Positions 10,204 to 18,693 of a DNA stretch of 64,000 nucleotides are shown here, one piece after another (the first letter of the stretch is position 1; every line of letters starts with the position of its first letter). The position numbers were made by a program, and so were the translations under genes. The notes below the pieces were generated by a model that made no database searches, was not told the DNA's origin, and saw nothing but the letters and a program-made list of their open reading frames with translations. The DNA is from GCA-2746605 sp963710615 (GTDB taxonomy: Bacteria; Bacteroidota; Ignavibacteria; Ignavibacteriales; Melioribacteraceae), in the NCBI GenBank assembly GCA_963710615.1, contig CAVQBF010000027.1, positions 1 to 64,000 of the forward strand, written 5' to 3'.

Positions 10204-11871
10204 CTACATTGGGACACTTAACAGTTGACTATAAATTTCACTATCATTTAATATTTTAACTGCTGTAGAAAATTGCTCGTCATATTTAAGAGATTCAATT
10301 ATCCTTCCTTTTCTTCCATCTGAACGTGCAGCAATTTCCTTTTTGATTTCAGAGAGAATATCATCTTTATGCTTTGTTAACTCTTTTTCTTTAATTATGT
10401 CAAATTTTTGATTTAAGTGTTCTACATCTTCGAGAAGATTTGAGTTATAGCCCTCTTTTTTAATTGTTGTGATTAAATCATTTATTAACAATTCAGAATC
10501 TGTTTGATAAGAAAATTCCTCCTCTTTCAAATAATCCATAAACATATTGAATAATTTATCTTCTAAATCAGATTTAATTTGTTCATAGGTTGAAGTATTA
10601 TAATATCTTGTAGCAAACTTAAAAAACATACCCTTTGCCAATAGATTTCTAACAAGGTGAGATTCGGATGAATTTTTTACAACTGAATCTGGAAGTATTC
10701 CGCCGCTTGCATAAACTTCTCTATTATTATCTGTAAGAAAGATCTTGTCATCTTCTATTTCTAAATTACTAAAAACGTTGCTTTGCTTAGAATAATCAAC
10801 TTCTTGAATACATCTACCACTTGGTGTATAATAACGAGCAGTCGTCATTTTAAGCGAAGTATTAAATGATAACGGTATTACTGTCTGAACTAGACCTTTA
10901 CCAAAAGATTTAGTTCCAAGAATAAATCCGCGGTCATGATCTTGGATTGCTCCGGCAACAATTTCTGATGCGGATGCTGAACCATGATCAACCAATACTG
11001 CAAGTTTGGCATATCCTGCGATTGGTTCTTCCTTCGCTTTATATATTTGCTCCTGGTTTTTATCCCGACCTTTAATTGAAACGATTACATTATCCTTTAA
11101 TAAGAATTTTTCAGATACATCAATTGCTGCATCCAGAAGTCCGCCCGGATTTCCACGTAAATCTAAAACAATTGATTTAACTTCTTTTTGGATTTTTAGC
11201 TCTTGAAGGGCTTGTCTAATTTCTTCACCAGCACTTCGAGAGAAACCACTTAGTTTTAAATAAACATTATTACTTTCTTCAGGTACAAACCCATAGTATG
11301 TGATATTTTTTATTTCAATCTCTTCGCTAACTAAATTAAAAACAATATTTCCCTTTTCTCCATCCCTTTCAATAACAATCGAAATTTCAGTTCCTGGTTC
11401 TCGTTTCAAATATTTGCCGAGGTCATCATAATTATCTTTCGATACTTCAACGCTGTCTACTTTAAGAATAACATCGCCAATTCTTATACCCTGTCTCTGT
11501 GCTGAGTACCCTTCTATAAGATCAACAATTGTTATTTTATCATTATATAAACCTACAGTAGCACCAATACCGCCGTATTTTCCTTGAGTTATAAAATCAA
11601 TGTCTTTTTGATGATTTTCATCTATGTAAACTGTATAAGGATCAAGTGCAGAGAGCATGCCCTTAATTCCTTCGAGCATAAAATCTTTTGGCTTAACTTC
11701 ATCTACATAATTTATTGATACTTCTTTATAAACTCTCCCGAAAATATCTATGCCTTTTGACATTTGGAAATAAATATCGGAATCACTTGGTATAAAACCG
11801 ACAAAAGAGACCAAAAGTAAAATTGGCAAAATTCTTTTAGTTATTTTTTTCATATTATAATTTTTAATCAT
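10204..11871 (-). CDS. S41 family C-terminal processing peptidase
   Basis: The protein has 555 residues: a signal peptide or anchor, an S41 N-terminal helical part, a PDZ domain (about 95-185), the S41 catalytic domain (about 190-390) and a long helical tail. The catalytic set is Ser300 in SASASEI, Asp311 in AIQDHDRG and Lys325 in FGKGLVQ; the spacings of 11 and 25 residues equal those of E. coli Tsp. It should cleave exported proteins from their C-termini in the periplasm. The ATG overlaps the tmk stop (ATGATTAA), suggesting coupling. A second ATG at residue 7 (11853) begins a more classical signal peptide, and neither start has a clear Shine-Dalgarno sequence. It is last in the YbbR-tmk-ctp run. 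Confidence 0.93.
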   Translation of the reverse strand: MIKNYNMKKITKRILPILLLVSFVGFIPSDSDIYFQMSKGIDIFGRVYKEVSINYVDEVKPKDFMLEGIKGMLSALDPYTVYIDENHQKDIDFITQGKYGGIGATVGLYNDKITIVDLIEGYSAQRQGIRIGDVILKVDSVEVSKDNYDDLGKYLKREPGTEISIVIERDGEKGNIVFNLVSEEIEIKNITYYGFVPEESNNVYLKLSGFSRSAGEEIRQALQELKIQKEVKSIVLDLRGNPGGLLDAAIDVSEKFLLKDNVIVSIKGRDKNQEQIYKAKEEPIAGYAKLAVLVDHGSASASEIVAGAIQDHDRGFILGTKSFGKGLVQTVIPLSFNTSLKMTTARYYTPSGRCIQEVDYSKQSNVFSNLEIEDDKIFLTDNNREVYASGGILPDSVVKNSSESHLVRNLLAKGMFFKFATRYYNTSTYEQIKSDLEDKLFNMFMDYLKEEEFSYQTDSELLINDLITTIKKEGYNSNLLEDVEHLNQKFDIIKEKELTKHKDDILSEIKKEIAARSDGRKGRIIESLKYDEQFSTAVKILNDSEIYSQLLSVPM

Positions 11872-12472
11872 TTGTTAAGTAACTTAAAATTTCATTATGG
11901 ACTTCTTCTATTGTCATTAAACCATCGATAAGTTTAAATCGTTCCTCGTTTTTAAACAGAAATTTATATCCTTCTCTCACTTTTTCATAAAAATCACTTT
12001 CCGAAACTTCTATTCTATCTAATTGAGCATTAACTAATTTTTGTTTTCTTTTTAAAACTTCAGTAATAGGTATATCAATAAAAAAGGTTAAATCCGGAAT
12101 TGCATTTCCAATAGCAAATTTTTGAAGATCGATAACAAATTTAGAATCAATCCCTCGCCCAAAACCTTGATAGGCAATTGAGGAATCATGAAATCTATCG
12201 GAAATTACAACATAATCACTTTCCAAAAATGGGATTATTTTTTCCCTTACTAATTGAGCACGACTAGCAGAAAACAATAGAAGTTCAGTTTCAGAAAACA
12301 TTTCCGAATTTTCATTATCTAAGAGAATATTTCGTATCTTTTCTGAAATTTTTACACCGCCCGGTTCTCTGATAATTTTGACGGTTTTGCCTTTTTCTTC
12401 AAAATGTTTTTTTAATAATTCAACTTGGGTGGATTTACCGCAAAAGTCCAGTCCTTCGAAAGTTATAAACAT
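11864..12472 (-). CDS. tmk: Thymidylate kinase
   Basis: This 202-residue P-loop kinase phosphorylates dTMP to dTDP. Walker A is GLDFCGKST near the N-terminus, the DR.. lid/substrate motif is VISDRFHDSSIAYQG, and REPGG matches the dTMP-binding signature. The length fits the family. It sits between the YbbR-like gene (stop TAA immediately before this ATG, TAATATG) and the protease gene, which overlaps its end, so the three are probably co-transcribed. Confidence 0.96.
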   Translation of the reverse strand: MFITFEGLDFCGKSTQVELLKKHFEEKGKTVKIIREPGGVKISEKIRNILLDNENSEMFSETELLLFSASRAQLVREKIIPFLESDYVVISDRFHDSSIAYQGFGRGIDSKFVIDLQKFAIGNAIPDLTFFIDIPITEVLKRKQKLVNAQLDRIEVSESDFYEKVREGYKFLFKNEERFKLIDGLMTIEEVHNEILSYLTND

Positions 12473-12473
12473 A

Positions 12474-13385
12474 TTAGTATTTTTTAATTATGTATTCTAG
12501 TCGGTTAGGCTTTACATCAACAATTGATGTAAATTCGGGGAAATCTATAATAGGTTCAATTGAACCAACTGTATCATTTATTGCTTGTTCGAATAAAACA
12601 GAAGCTTTTAGGTCTTCATTTTTCATTTTGCTGAGTTGACTAATTCCGCCCCTCAATACTACTGATACTTTTTGAGGTGAAAGCATTAGCTCATATCTTG
12701 AAGGAATATTTCTTGTTTCTACAGAGAGATCATCAAATGTTTTATCCACAATTTTTTGTACATCAAAACTAACAGTGCATTCTTCCGCAGATATATTAAC
12801 AAATTTCCTCTTATCCAATTCAAGTGTAAAAGATTCTGAATTTTCTAAATTTGATATTGCTTTACTCTTAGAATTAATAATATTTATTTCATTCACAATG
12901 CTTTCCGGCCCAGTTATTTCAACAGAATCGGGTTCAATCTTTACCGATGAAACTAATCCATAACCGCTCTTAAATGAAAGGGCAACAACTGGAATAATAG
13001 CGACTTTTTTACTTATTGTTTTTTCGACTTTAACTTTAATTTTTTCGGGACTAATTTCAGCTAACTGCAATGAAGTAGATAACCATGAATTAAGACCCAA
13101 AACATTTCTAGCGGATATTTCTTTTTCACCAACAACTTTTGGACTTGGAATAAAAAATTTAGGATCCCTGCCCATTGTATGTTGAGCTAACTGCCAACCT
13201 TGTCCCTTAAGACTAATAGAAACACTACTAGCCGAAACTGAGCTTATGGAATGCTCGGTAGGTACTTCTACAACTTGCACGGGCAAATTAAGTGTAATTG
13301 AAAATTCACCAGAAAAAGAAACAAAAACCCAAAGAAGGACTGAGAAGGAAATTATGAGCGATATGGTAATAATATTTCTTTTCAT
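12474..13385 (-). CDS. YbbR-like (CdaR-type) membrane-anchored protein
   Basis: The predicted protein has 303 residues from an ATG at 13385: one N-terminal transmembrane segment (IITISLIISFSVLLWVFVSF) and then YbbR-type beta repeats (for example PVQVVEVP...VSISLKGQG and VEITGPESIV). An upstream in-frame TTG at 13409 would place the start inside a terminator hairpin (13398-13422), so the ATG is the better choice. In Firmicutes a YbbR protein regulates the diadenylate cyclase CdaA, but no cdaA is visible here; position next to tmk is common in Bacteroidetes. The function here is not established. Confidence 0.82.
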   Translation of the reverse strand: MKRNIITISLIISFSVLLWVFVSFSGEFSITLNLPVQVVEVPTEHSISSVSASSVSISLKGQGWQLAQHTMGRDPKFFIPSPKVVGEKEISARNVLGLNSWLSTSLQLAEISPEKIKVKVEKTISKKVAIIPVVALSFKSGYGLVSSVKIEPDSVEITGPESIVNEINIINSKSKAISNLENSESFTLELDKRKFVNISAEECTVSFDVQKIVDKTFDDLSVETRNIPSRYELMLSPQKVSVVLRGGISQLSKMKNEDLKASVLFEQAINDTVGSIEPIIDFPEFTSIVDVKPNRLEYIIKKY

Positions 13386-13397
13386 AGAAGAGTATAA

Positions 13398-13422
13398 AAA
13401 ACTCCACAAAATGCGGAGTTTT
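13398..13422 (-). terminator. Terminator between the BMC genes and the YbbR gene
   Basis: In the minus direction the 8-bp stem AAAACTCC / GGAGTTTT with a nine-base loop ends in a run of T (GGAGTTTTTTAT). It lies 31 bp past the stop of the tailed BMC gene and just before the YbbR ATG, so it separates the shell genes from the YbbR-tmk-ctp run. Confidence 0.78.
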
Positions 13423-13452
13423 AAAATTAACTAAAAATTTACAGTTTGCTAA

Positions 13453-14076
13453 CTATTGCATACTTTTAAAGTGATCTAAAAGCTTTGCTCTATTTGCCTT
13501 AGAGATATCGCGACCTTTAATTGGAAAATCATCAAAGCTCCTTGCAATTCTTCTTAATGCATGAACATTAAGTATAACTAGTTCGTCCATTGGAGGAACT
13601 TTTTTCCCCTGTTTTAAAATAGAACTATCTGCTTTTTTTACAACAGACTTTTCTTGTTTATCTTTCTCACGGACAACTTTTTCAGCTTTTCTAGGAGCAC
13701 TTACCTCAGTTGTCTCACTCTTTGAATCTAACTTTTCATTAATACTTGAGCTAGCATCTTTTTCATTTTTTTTCGGAGTTACTTTCTTTTTATCAGATAA
13801 AACTGGATCATTAAAAATAATTTTATCTATTTGATCATCTGGTCTTGGGATTACATGAGCTGAAACAAGATCACCAACTCTTTGTGCTGCAGCAGATCCA
13901 GCATCAATAGATGCCTTTACAGCAGCAGTTTCACCCATGATTTTAATAATTATTAGTGCACCAGTGACTTTTTCTTTACTAATAATTTTAACGTCAGCTG
14001 CTTTGGCCATTGCATCTGCAGCCTCAATTGCACCAACCAAACCTTTGGTTTCAATAAGTCCTAAAGCTAAATCCAT
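13453..14076 (-). CDS. BMC-domain shell protein with long charged tail and C-terminal helical domain
   Basis: The protein has 207 residues. Residues 1-85 form a BMC-H fold (LGLIETKGLVGAIEAADAM, ending VSAHVIPRPD). The pore loop is VTGA (37-40) instead of the usual IGGG or IGSG, so any central pore differs from its neighbour's. Residues about 90-162 are a Lys/Ser/Glu-rich linker that looks disordered. Residues about 165-205 are conserved-looking and helical (VHALRRIARSF, then FPIKGRDISKANRAKLL), resembling the helix-loop-helix of SAP or Rho-N-like nucleic-acid-binding domains; that resemblance is by eye. EutK and PduK are known BMC proteins with extra C-terminal parts, but this tail is longer. 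It is encoded eight bases after the short BMC gene. Confidence 0.88.
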   Translation of the reverse strand: MDLALGLIETKGLVGAIEAADAMAKAADVKIISKEKVTGALIIIKIMGETAAVKASIDAGSAAAQRVGDLVSAHVIPRPDDQIDKIIFNDPVLSDKKKVTPKKNEKDASSSINEKLDSKSETTEVSAPRKAEKVVREKDKQEKSVVKKADSSILKQGKKVPPMDELVILNVHALRRIARSFDDFPIKGRDISKANRAKLLDHFKSMQ

Positions 14077-14084
14077 AGCAATTT

Positions 14085-14363
14085 TTATTTACGTTGTGGT
14101 AGAATAAGTTCTACATCAGAATGAGGTCTAGGAATTACATGAACAGAAACTAATTCCCCAACTCTTTGTGCTGCGGCAGCGCCTGCATCAGTAGCTGCTT
14201 TAACGGCTCCCACATCTCCCCTCACCATAACGGTAACATAACCGCCACCAATAACTTCTTTACCTAACAACTCAACTTTTGCTGCTTTTACCATTGCATC
14301 AGCTGCTTCAATAGAACCAACTAGCCCTTTAGTTTCAATCATTCCAAGTGCGTCAAGTGTCAT
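14085..14363 (-). CDS. BMC-H shell protein (PduA/EutM/CcmK type)
   Basis: This 92-residue canonical hexamer-forming shell protein has LGMIETKGLVGSIEAADAM, the pore motif IGGGY (38-42), VMVRGDVGAVKAATDAGAAA and VHVIPRPH. It aligns by eye along its whole length with PduA. An in-frame TTG at 14378 lies upstream, but GGGAG sits between it and the ATG at 14363, so the ATG start is chosen. BMC-H hexamers tile into polyhedral protein shells around metabolic enzymes. No aldehyde dehydrogenase, glycyl-radical enzyme, pentameric vertex protein or other usual cargo is in this window. A sigma-70-like promoter precedes it. Confidence 0.95.
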   Translation of the reverse strand: MTLDALGMIETKGLVGSIEAADAMVKAAKVELLGKEVIGGGYVTVMVRGDVGAVKAATDAGAAAAQRVGELVSVHVIPRPHSDVELILPQRK

Positions 14364-14398
14364 AAAATGTGCTCCCAAATTGGTTTATATTTATTAGA

Positions 14399-14427
14399 AA
14401 AATAGCTTATAAAAACAATAATGTCAA
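14399..14427 (-). promoter_or_regulatory. Candidate promoter of the BMC gene pair
   Basis: Reading the minus strand, TTGACA (14427-14422), 17 bases and TATTTT (14404-14399) resemble a sigma-70 promoter, ending about 35 bp before the BMC ATG. Many Bacteroidetes promoters use a different TTTG/TAnnTTTG pattern, so this is a prediction only. Confidence 0.45.
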
Positions 14428-14447
14428 TCTTAAATATTCAATAATTA

Positions 14448-14879
14448 CTAATTGTTTTTAAGAAAATCTTCAAGAATTACGGCAGCCGCATTCATATCTA
14501 TAAGGGCTTTATTTCTTCGTTTTTTTTTGGATATAACTCCTTCTTTAATATGCTCCCACGCAATAGATGAAGAATATCTTTCATCAATAAAATTTATTTC
14601 TTTCTTAAACTTTGATTTTAGCTTTCTGCTAAATTTTTCTATTTCTTCGGTCAACTTTGTTTTACTCCCGTCCTCATTTACAGGATAACCAATAACAATT
14701 TCTTGAATATTGTATTGATTAAATATTTTTTCAAAATCTATCCAGAGATTCGAATTATTGTTTAATGTTGTAAGTGGGATGGAAAACATTTTAAGGGGAT
14801 CGGTAATTGCGATTCCTATCCTTTTTTCACCGTAATCGATAGCTAAAATACGTTCGGTATCATCTTTAATAAATTGCAT
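14448..14879 (-). CDS. ruvX: Putative Holliday junction resolvase / pre-16S rRNA nuclease (YqgF/RuvX)
   Basis: This 143-residue protein has the RNase H-like YqgF fold. The N-terminal LAIDYGEKRIGIAITDP carries the first catalytic Asp, IVIGYPVNEDGS is the central motif, FIDERYSSSIAW carries the conserved E-R-S segment, and MNAAAVILEDFL supplies the last Asp-containing helix. The length is typical. The family acts in 16S rRNA 5' maturation and was first described as a resolvase. It follows rel by two bases and is read in the same direction. The BMC genes lie downstream but appear to have their own promoter. Confidence 0.92.
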   Translation of the reverse strand: MQFIKDDTERILAIDYGEKRIGIAITDPLKMFSIPLTTLNNNSNLWIDFEKIFNQYNIQEIVIGYPVNEDGSKTKLTEEIEKFSRKLKSKFKKEINFIDERYSSSIAWEHIKEGVISKKKRRNKALIDMNAAAVILEDFLKNN

Positions 14880-14881
14880 TA

Positions 14882-17050
14882 TTAATTCGTCGCATCAAAT
14901 CTTTCAACTGAGAAAACACCTTTATTTTTCTTGAGTCTTTCTATTAGTTTGTTAAGATTCATCACATCTTGAACGTAAACTGTAATATGGCCATTAAACA
15001 TTGAATCGGATGAAGAAATATTAACAGATTTAATATTAGTATTATTAAAACCGGCAATACTGTTTGATAGATCCTTCAAGATACCTGGACGATCTTCCCC
15101 TTTAATTGATATACCTGCTAAGAAATAAGAGCCCTTTTCACCGGGCCATTCAACCGGAACAAGACGATTATCATTATTCTCCGAAAGCGATAAAAGATTC
15201 TTGCAATTTTTTCTATGAATTTTTATTCCCTCCCCAATAGTTATATAACCAACAATCGGGTCTCCAGGGATTGGATTACAACACTTAGCATGACTATAGA
15301 CAAAGCCTTTATGCTCGCCTCCTACAACAACTTCCCCAACACTCTCCCTCGAAAGTTTAGCAAAACTATCAAACTCAAGTGTGTTCATCTCCTCTTCTTT
15401 AAGTTCGTCAGGATTAAGAATTGATTCTAGATCAACTCTATCTTCAGCTACAGCAACAAAGAATTTTGCCTGATTATCATATTTTAGTTTAGTAATTAGT
15501 CTGTTTACGTCACTAGGACTAAAAGAAAGTTTATACTTTTTAAGTTTTCTCTCCCAAATTTCTTTACCCGTTTCAACAATTCTATCTTCTTCTTTTTGAA
15601 TATACTTTCTAATATTTGATTTTGCTTTATGTGTCTGAACAAACTGCAACCAGCTTTTATTGGGATGCTGATTTTTTGAAGTCAGAATTTCTACTTGGTC
15701 ACCGCTTGAAAGAGGACTGCTAAGAGGTACAATTTTACCATTTACCTTAGCACCCAAACAATGAGATCCAACCTTACTATGAATTTCATAAGCAAAATCT
15801 ACTGGAGTTGAATCTATGGGCAATATTTTCAAATCGCCTTTAGGGGTAAATACATAAATTTCATCTTGATAAAGGTTTAACTTAAAGCTTTGAAGAATTT
15901 CATCACTAGCTTCATCTTTAGAAGCATTCTCAAAAATATCCCTTATTAAATTAACCCAGTCTTCAAGATCTGTTCCGGATGTATCAACATTTTCTTTATA
16001 CTTCCAATGAGCAGCAACACCTTTCTCTGCAATTTCATGCATTTGGCGTGTTCTTATTTGAATCTCAACTAATTTTCCGTTTGGTCCAATTACTGTGTTA
16101 TGAATAGACTGATAGTTATTTCTTTTAGGTATAGAGATAAAATCTTTAAACCTATCCGGAATTGGTTTAAAAAGTTGATTAATGATTCCAAGAACATAAT
16201 AGCATTCATTCGCATCGTTACTTTCTAGAATTATTCTGATTGCAGACAAATCATAAATATCTTCGAGCGGTTTATTCTGCTTTATCATTTTTTTATAAAT
16301 ACTATAAAAATGCTTAGGTCTTCCACCTATTGTATAATCAAGTTCATGATCATCAAGACGCTTTATGATTGGTTCCGTAACAACTTTTATATAATTCTCT
16401 CTTTCGCGTCTTGTTTCTTTTAATTTCTTTGAAATTTCTGAATAAGCTTCTTTATTTAGATACTTGAATGAAAGGTCCTCAAGTTCCCATTTAACTTTAG
16501 CTAAACCAAATCTATTCGCAAACGGAGCATATATTTCCAATGTTTCTGATGCGATTCTTCTTTGTTTATGCGGACTGACAAACTCTAGTGTTCTCATGTT
16601 ATGAAGTCTATCAGCAAATTTTATTAAAATTACTCGTACATCGTTAACCATTGAAAGGAGCAGTTTTCGGTAATTTTCAGCTTGAGTAATATTTTGTCCT
16701 CTAAATACACCACCAATTTTTGTAACACCATCAACAATTTCAGCAATTTCTTTGCCAAATTCTTTTTCTATAAAACTGATGCTAATATCAGTATCCTCAA
16801 CTACATCATGCAGTAGTGCACTCACAATCGAAATGTCATCAAGTGGAATTTCCCGTGCAACAATCATTGTCACTTCATACGGATGGAGGAAATATGGTTC
16901 TCCCGAAGCTCTGAAATGATTTTTATGAGCTTCTAGGCTCAGCTTAAATCCTTTTGTAATTAAATCTTCGCGCACATTTCGAAGATTTGTTCTACAAATA
17001 GAAAGCAAGTCCTCCAGCATTAGATTTAATTTTTCTTCGGTTAATTCCAT
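14882..17050 (-). CDS. rel: Bifunctional (p)ppGpp synthetase/hydrolase (Rel/SpoT)
   Basis: The protein has 722 residues in the full long-RSH order. The HD hydrolase has H56 in FLHPYEV, H81-D82 in LLHDVVEDTD and the downstream NMRTLEF, so hydrolase residues are intact. The synthetase domain has RPKHFYSIYKKM, YDLSAIRII and the substrate motif VEIQIRTRQMHEIAE. TGS follows (FTPKGDLKILPIDSTPVDFA), then a Cys/His-rich segment (HAKCCNPIPGDPI) and a C-terminal ACT domain (about 645-720). It makes and degrades the stringent-response alarmone. It begins one base after the TPR gene's stop and leads into ruvX. Confidence 0.96.
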   Translation of the reverse strand: MELTEEKLNLMLEDLLSICRTNLRNVREDLITKGFKLSLEAHKNHFRASGEPYFLHPYEVTMIVAREIPLDDISIVSALLHDVVEDTDISISFIEKEFGKEIAEIVDGVTKIGGVFRGQNITQAENYRKLLLSMVNDVRVILIKFADRLHNMRTLEFVSPHKQRRIASETLEIYAPFANRFGLAKVKWELEDLSFKYLNKEAYSEISKKLKETRRERENYIKVVTEPIIKRLDDHELDYTIGGRPKHFYSIYKKMIKQNKPLEDIYDLSAIRIILESNDANECYYVLGIINQLFKPIPDRFKDFISIPKRNNYQSIHNTVIGPNGKLVEIQIRTRQMHEIAEKGVAAHWKYKENVDTSGTDLEDWVNLIRDIFENASKDEASDEILQSFKLNLYQDEIYVFTPKGDLKILPIDSTPVDFAYEIHSKVGSHCLGAKVNGKIVPLSSPLSSGDQVEILTSKNQHPNKSWLQFVQTHKAKSNIRKYIQKEEDRIVETGKEIWERKLKKYKLSFSPSDVNRLITKLKYDNQAKFFVAVAEDRVDLESILNPDELKEEEMNTLEFDSFAKLSRESVGEVVVGGEHKGFVYSHAKCCNPIPGDPIVGYITIGEGIKIHRKNCKNLLSLSENNDNRLVPVEWPGEKGSYFLAGISIKGEDRPGILKDLSNSIAGFNNTNIKSVNISSSDSMFNGHITVYVQDVMNLNKLIERLKKNKGVFSVERFDATN

Positions 17051-17051
17051 T

Positions 17052-18104
17052 TTAATTTTTATTGATAAGTTTTTCAGCTAAATTTTCTTTTAAAACACTC
17101 GCCCTTCTAATTCTATCATGTAATCTTTTCTCAATTTTATCAGATTTAAATTTAAAGTTAAGTATTTCATTACACAATGCATATGATTTATTAAATTCTC
17201 CAACTTCATTATATAACATGGCTATTTTATGTTTTAGCACTACTTCATTAAACTGATTATGATTGTGAATTGTTTCCACGGATTTAAGTAGTTGAAAGTA
17301 AACATCTATTGCTTTTCTTTTATCAATATCTTGATACGCTCTTGCTAAGCCCCATTGAAAGAATCTGGACTCTTCATACTCATTAAGCATTTTTAGTGAA
17401 AGGTCAACTGCCTTTCTGCTTTCATCATAATCAATGTATATCCAAACAAGAGAGTATGCTGCTAAATATTTGTTATAGGAGTCAGCATTAATAGATTTTT
17501 CCAAAAAAGCTATTCCATCTTCTCTATTATCAGGAATGAATGGCAGCCAAAGTAATGATTTAACCTGTGCACTCTTCCAATAATTATATGTCCCCAATGC
17601 AATATAAGCTTCGGCAAATTCGGAATCTATGTCCAAACATTTTTGGAAACTCTGCAAAGATAAAACTCCGTCCGCAAATGCAGAAACTAAATTGGTTGTA
17701 AGTGCAGAATAATATGCCTGATAACCATAAATCAAAGCTTCATAATAATGATGCCAAATATTGGCATAATCATTTTGTAGTAATAAATCTGTTTTACTTT
17801 TGGCTATGGCTAATAAACTATCAAGATAACTCTGATTTAACTCTTCTTCATAATCAACAGTTTTTGCAATTTCATTTGCAGCTAAGTAAATATTACCAAG
17901 TGGATTTTCATTAAAGTGTTCATCTAAAAATGAAAATGTATTTTTAGCACTTGAATATTGCTGCATTATTATATCATTTATACCTGCATTGAGCAATGAG
18001 TCAATCTTTAAATTTGGATGAGTTTGAGCAAAACAATAATTAAAGATCAGTGATAAGAGAAGTAGACTAGAGCGTACCAAATGTTCTATCTCCAGCATCT
18101 CCAA
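17052..18104 (-). CDS. Exported TPR-like protein of unknown function
   Basis: This 350-residue protein starts with a hydrophobic segment ending SLIFNYCFAQ, a likely signal peptide. The rest is helical, with TPR-like pairs (for example CLDIDSEFAEAYIALGTYNYW, 178-198, and the repeats near 225-320). The start overlaps the end of upp by 38 bp; an internal ATG at residue 3 is equally possible, and the overlap supports translational coupling. No catalytic motif is visible. Proteins of this kind are common in Bacteroidetes, where they are mostly uncharacterised periplasmic scaffolds. Confidence 0.75.
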   Translation of the reverse strand: MEMLEIEHLVRSSLLLLSLIFNYCFAQTHPNLKIDSLLNAGINDIIMQQYSSAKNTFSFLDEHFNENPLGNIYLAANEIAKTVDYEEELNQSYLDSLLAIAKSKTDLLLQNDYANIWHHYYEALIYGYQAYYSALTTNLVSAFADGVLSLQSFQKCLDIDSEFAEAYIALGTYNYWKSAQVKSLLWLPFIPDNREDGIAFLEKSINADSYNKYLAAYSLVWIYIDYDESRKAVDLSLKMLNEYEESRFFQWGLARAYQDIDKRKAIDVYFQLLKSVETIHNHNQFNEVVLKHKIAMLYNEVGEFNKSYALCNEILNFKFKSDKIEKRLHDRIRRASVLKENLAEKLINKN

Positions 18105-18693
18105 GTCCGGGAAGTATAAATCCGTTTTGATTTAGTTCTCTATCTAAAACTGCCGTGTAGATTGGTACATCAGGATGATCATCGGATAATTTTTGCACCC
18201 CTTCCGGCGATGCGATTAATGAAGCCATAACACAATCATTAGCCCCACGTTTTTTAAGAAAATCAAAAGCTGCCGAAGAACTTCCTCCGGTAGCAAGCAT
18301 TGGATCTAATACTATAACTTTTGAAACCTCAAGATTTTTAGGAGATTTATAATAATAATCAACGGGTTTTAAAGTTTTTTCATCTCGCTGAAGTCCAATG
18401 TGCCCAACTTTTGCATTTGGAATCATTTCTATAAATGAGTTTACTAGACTTAGACCGGCTCTTAGAACAGGAAACAATACAACTTGTTTTGCCAAGTTAT
18501 GACCTTTTGTAGTTTCAAGAGGAGTTTCAACATCAAACTCCTTAATTTCAAATTCGTTACTTATTTCAATTGCCAAAGCGTAAGCTATTCTTCTGAGGGC
18601 TAACCTGAACTGATATTCTTTTGTTTCTTTATTTCTTAAATAAGTTATATCTCGCAGAATAAGAGGATTAGATACAATAGTGAGATTTTTCAT
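18067..18693 (-). CDS. upp: Uracil phosphoribosyltransferase
   Basis: This 208-residue type I PRTase converts uracil and PRPP to UMP in pyrimidine salvage. The PRPP loop is VIVLDPMLATGGSSSAA, and the uracil-binding C-terminus PGLGDAGDRTFGT is diagnostic. Its ATG shares a base with the stop of the flavoprotein gene (TAATG), so the two are coupled. Confidence 0.97.
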   Translation of the reverse strand: MKNLTIVSNPLILRDITYLRNKETKEYQFRLALRRIAYALAIEISNEFEIKEFDVETPLETTKGHNLAKQVVLFPVLRAGLSLVNSFIEMIPNAKVGHIGLQRDEKTLKPVDYYYKSPKNLEVSKVIVLDPMLATGGSSSAAFDFLKKRGANDCVMASLIASPEGVQKLSDDHPDVPIYTAVLDRELNQNGFILPGLGDAGDRTFGTL

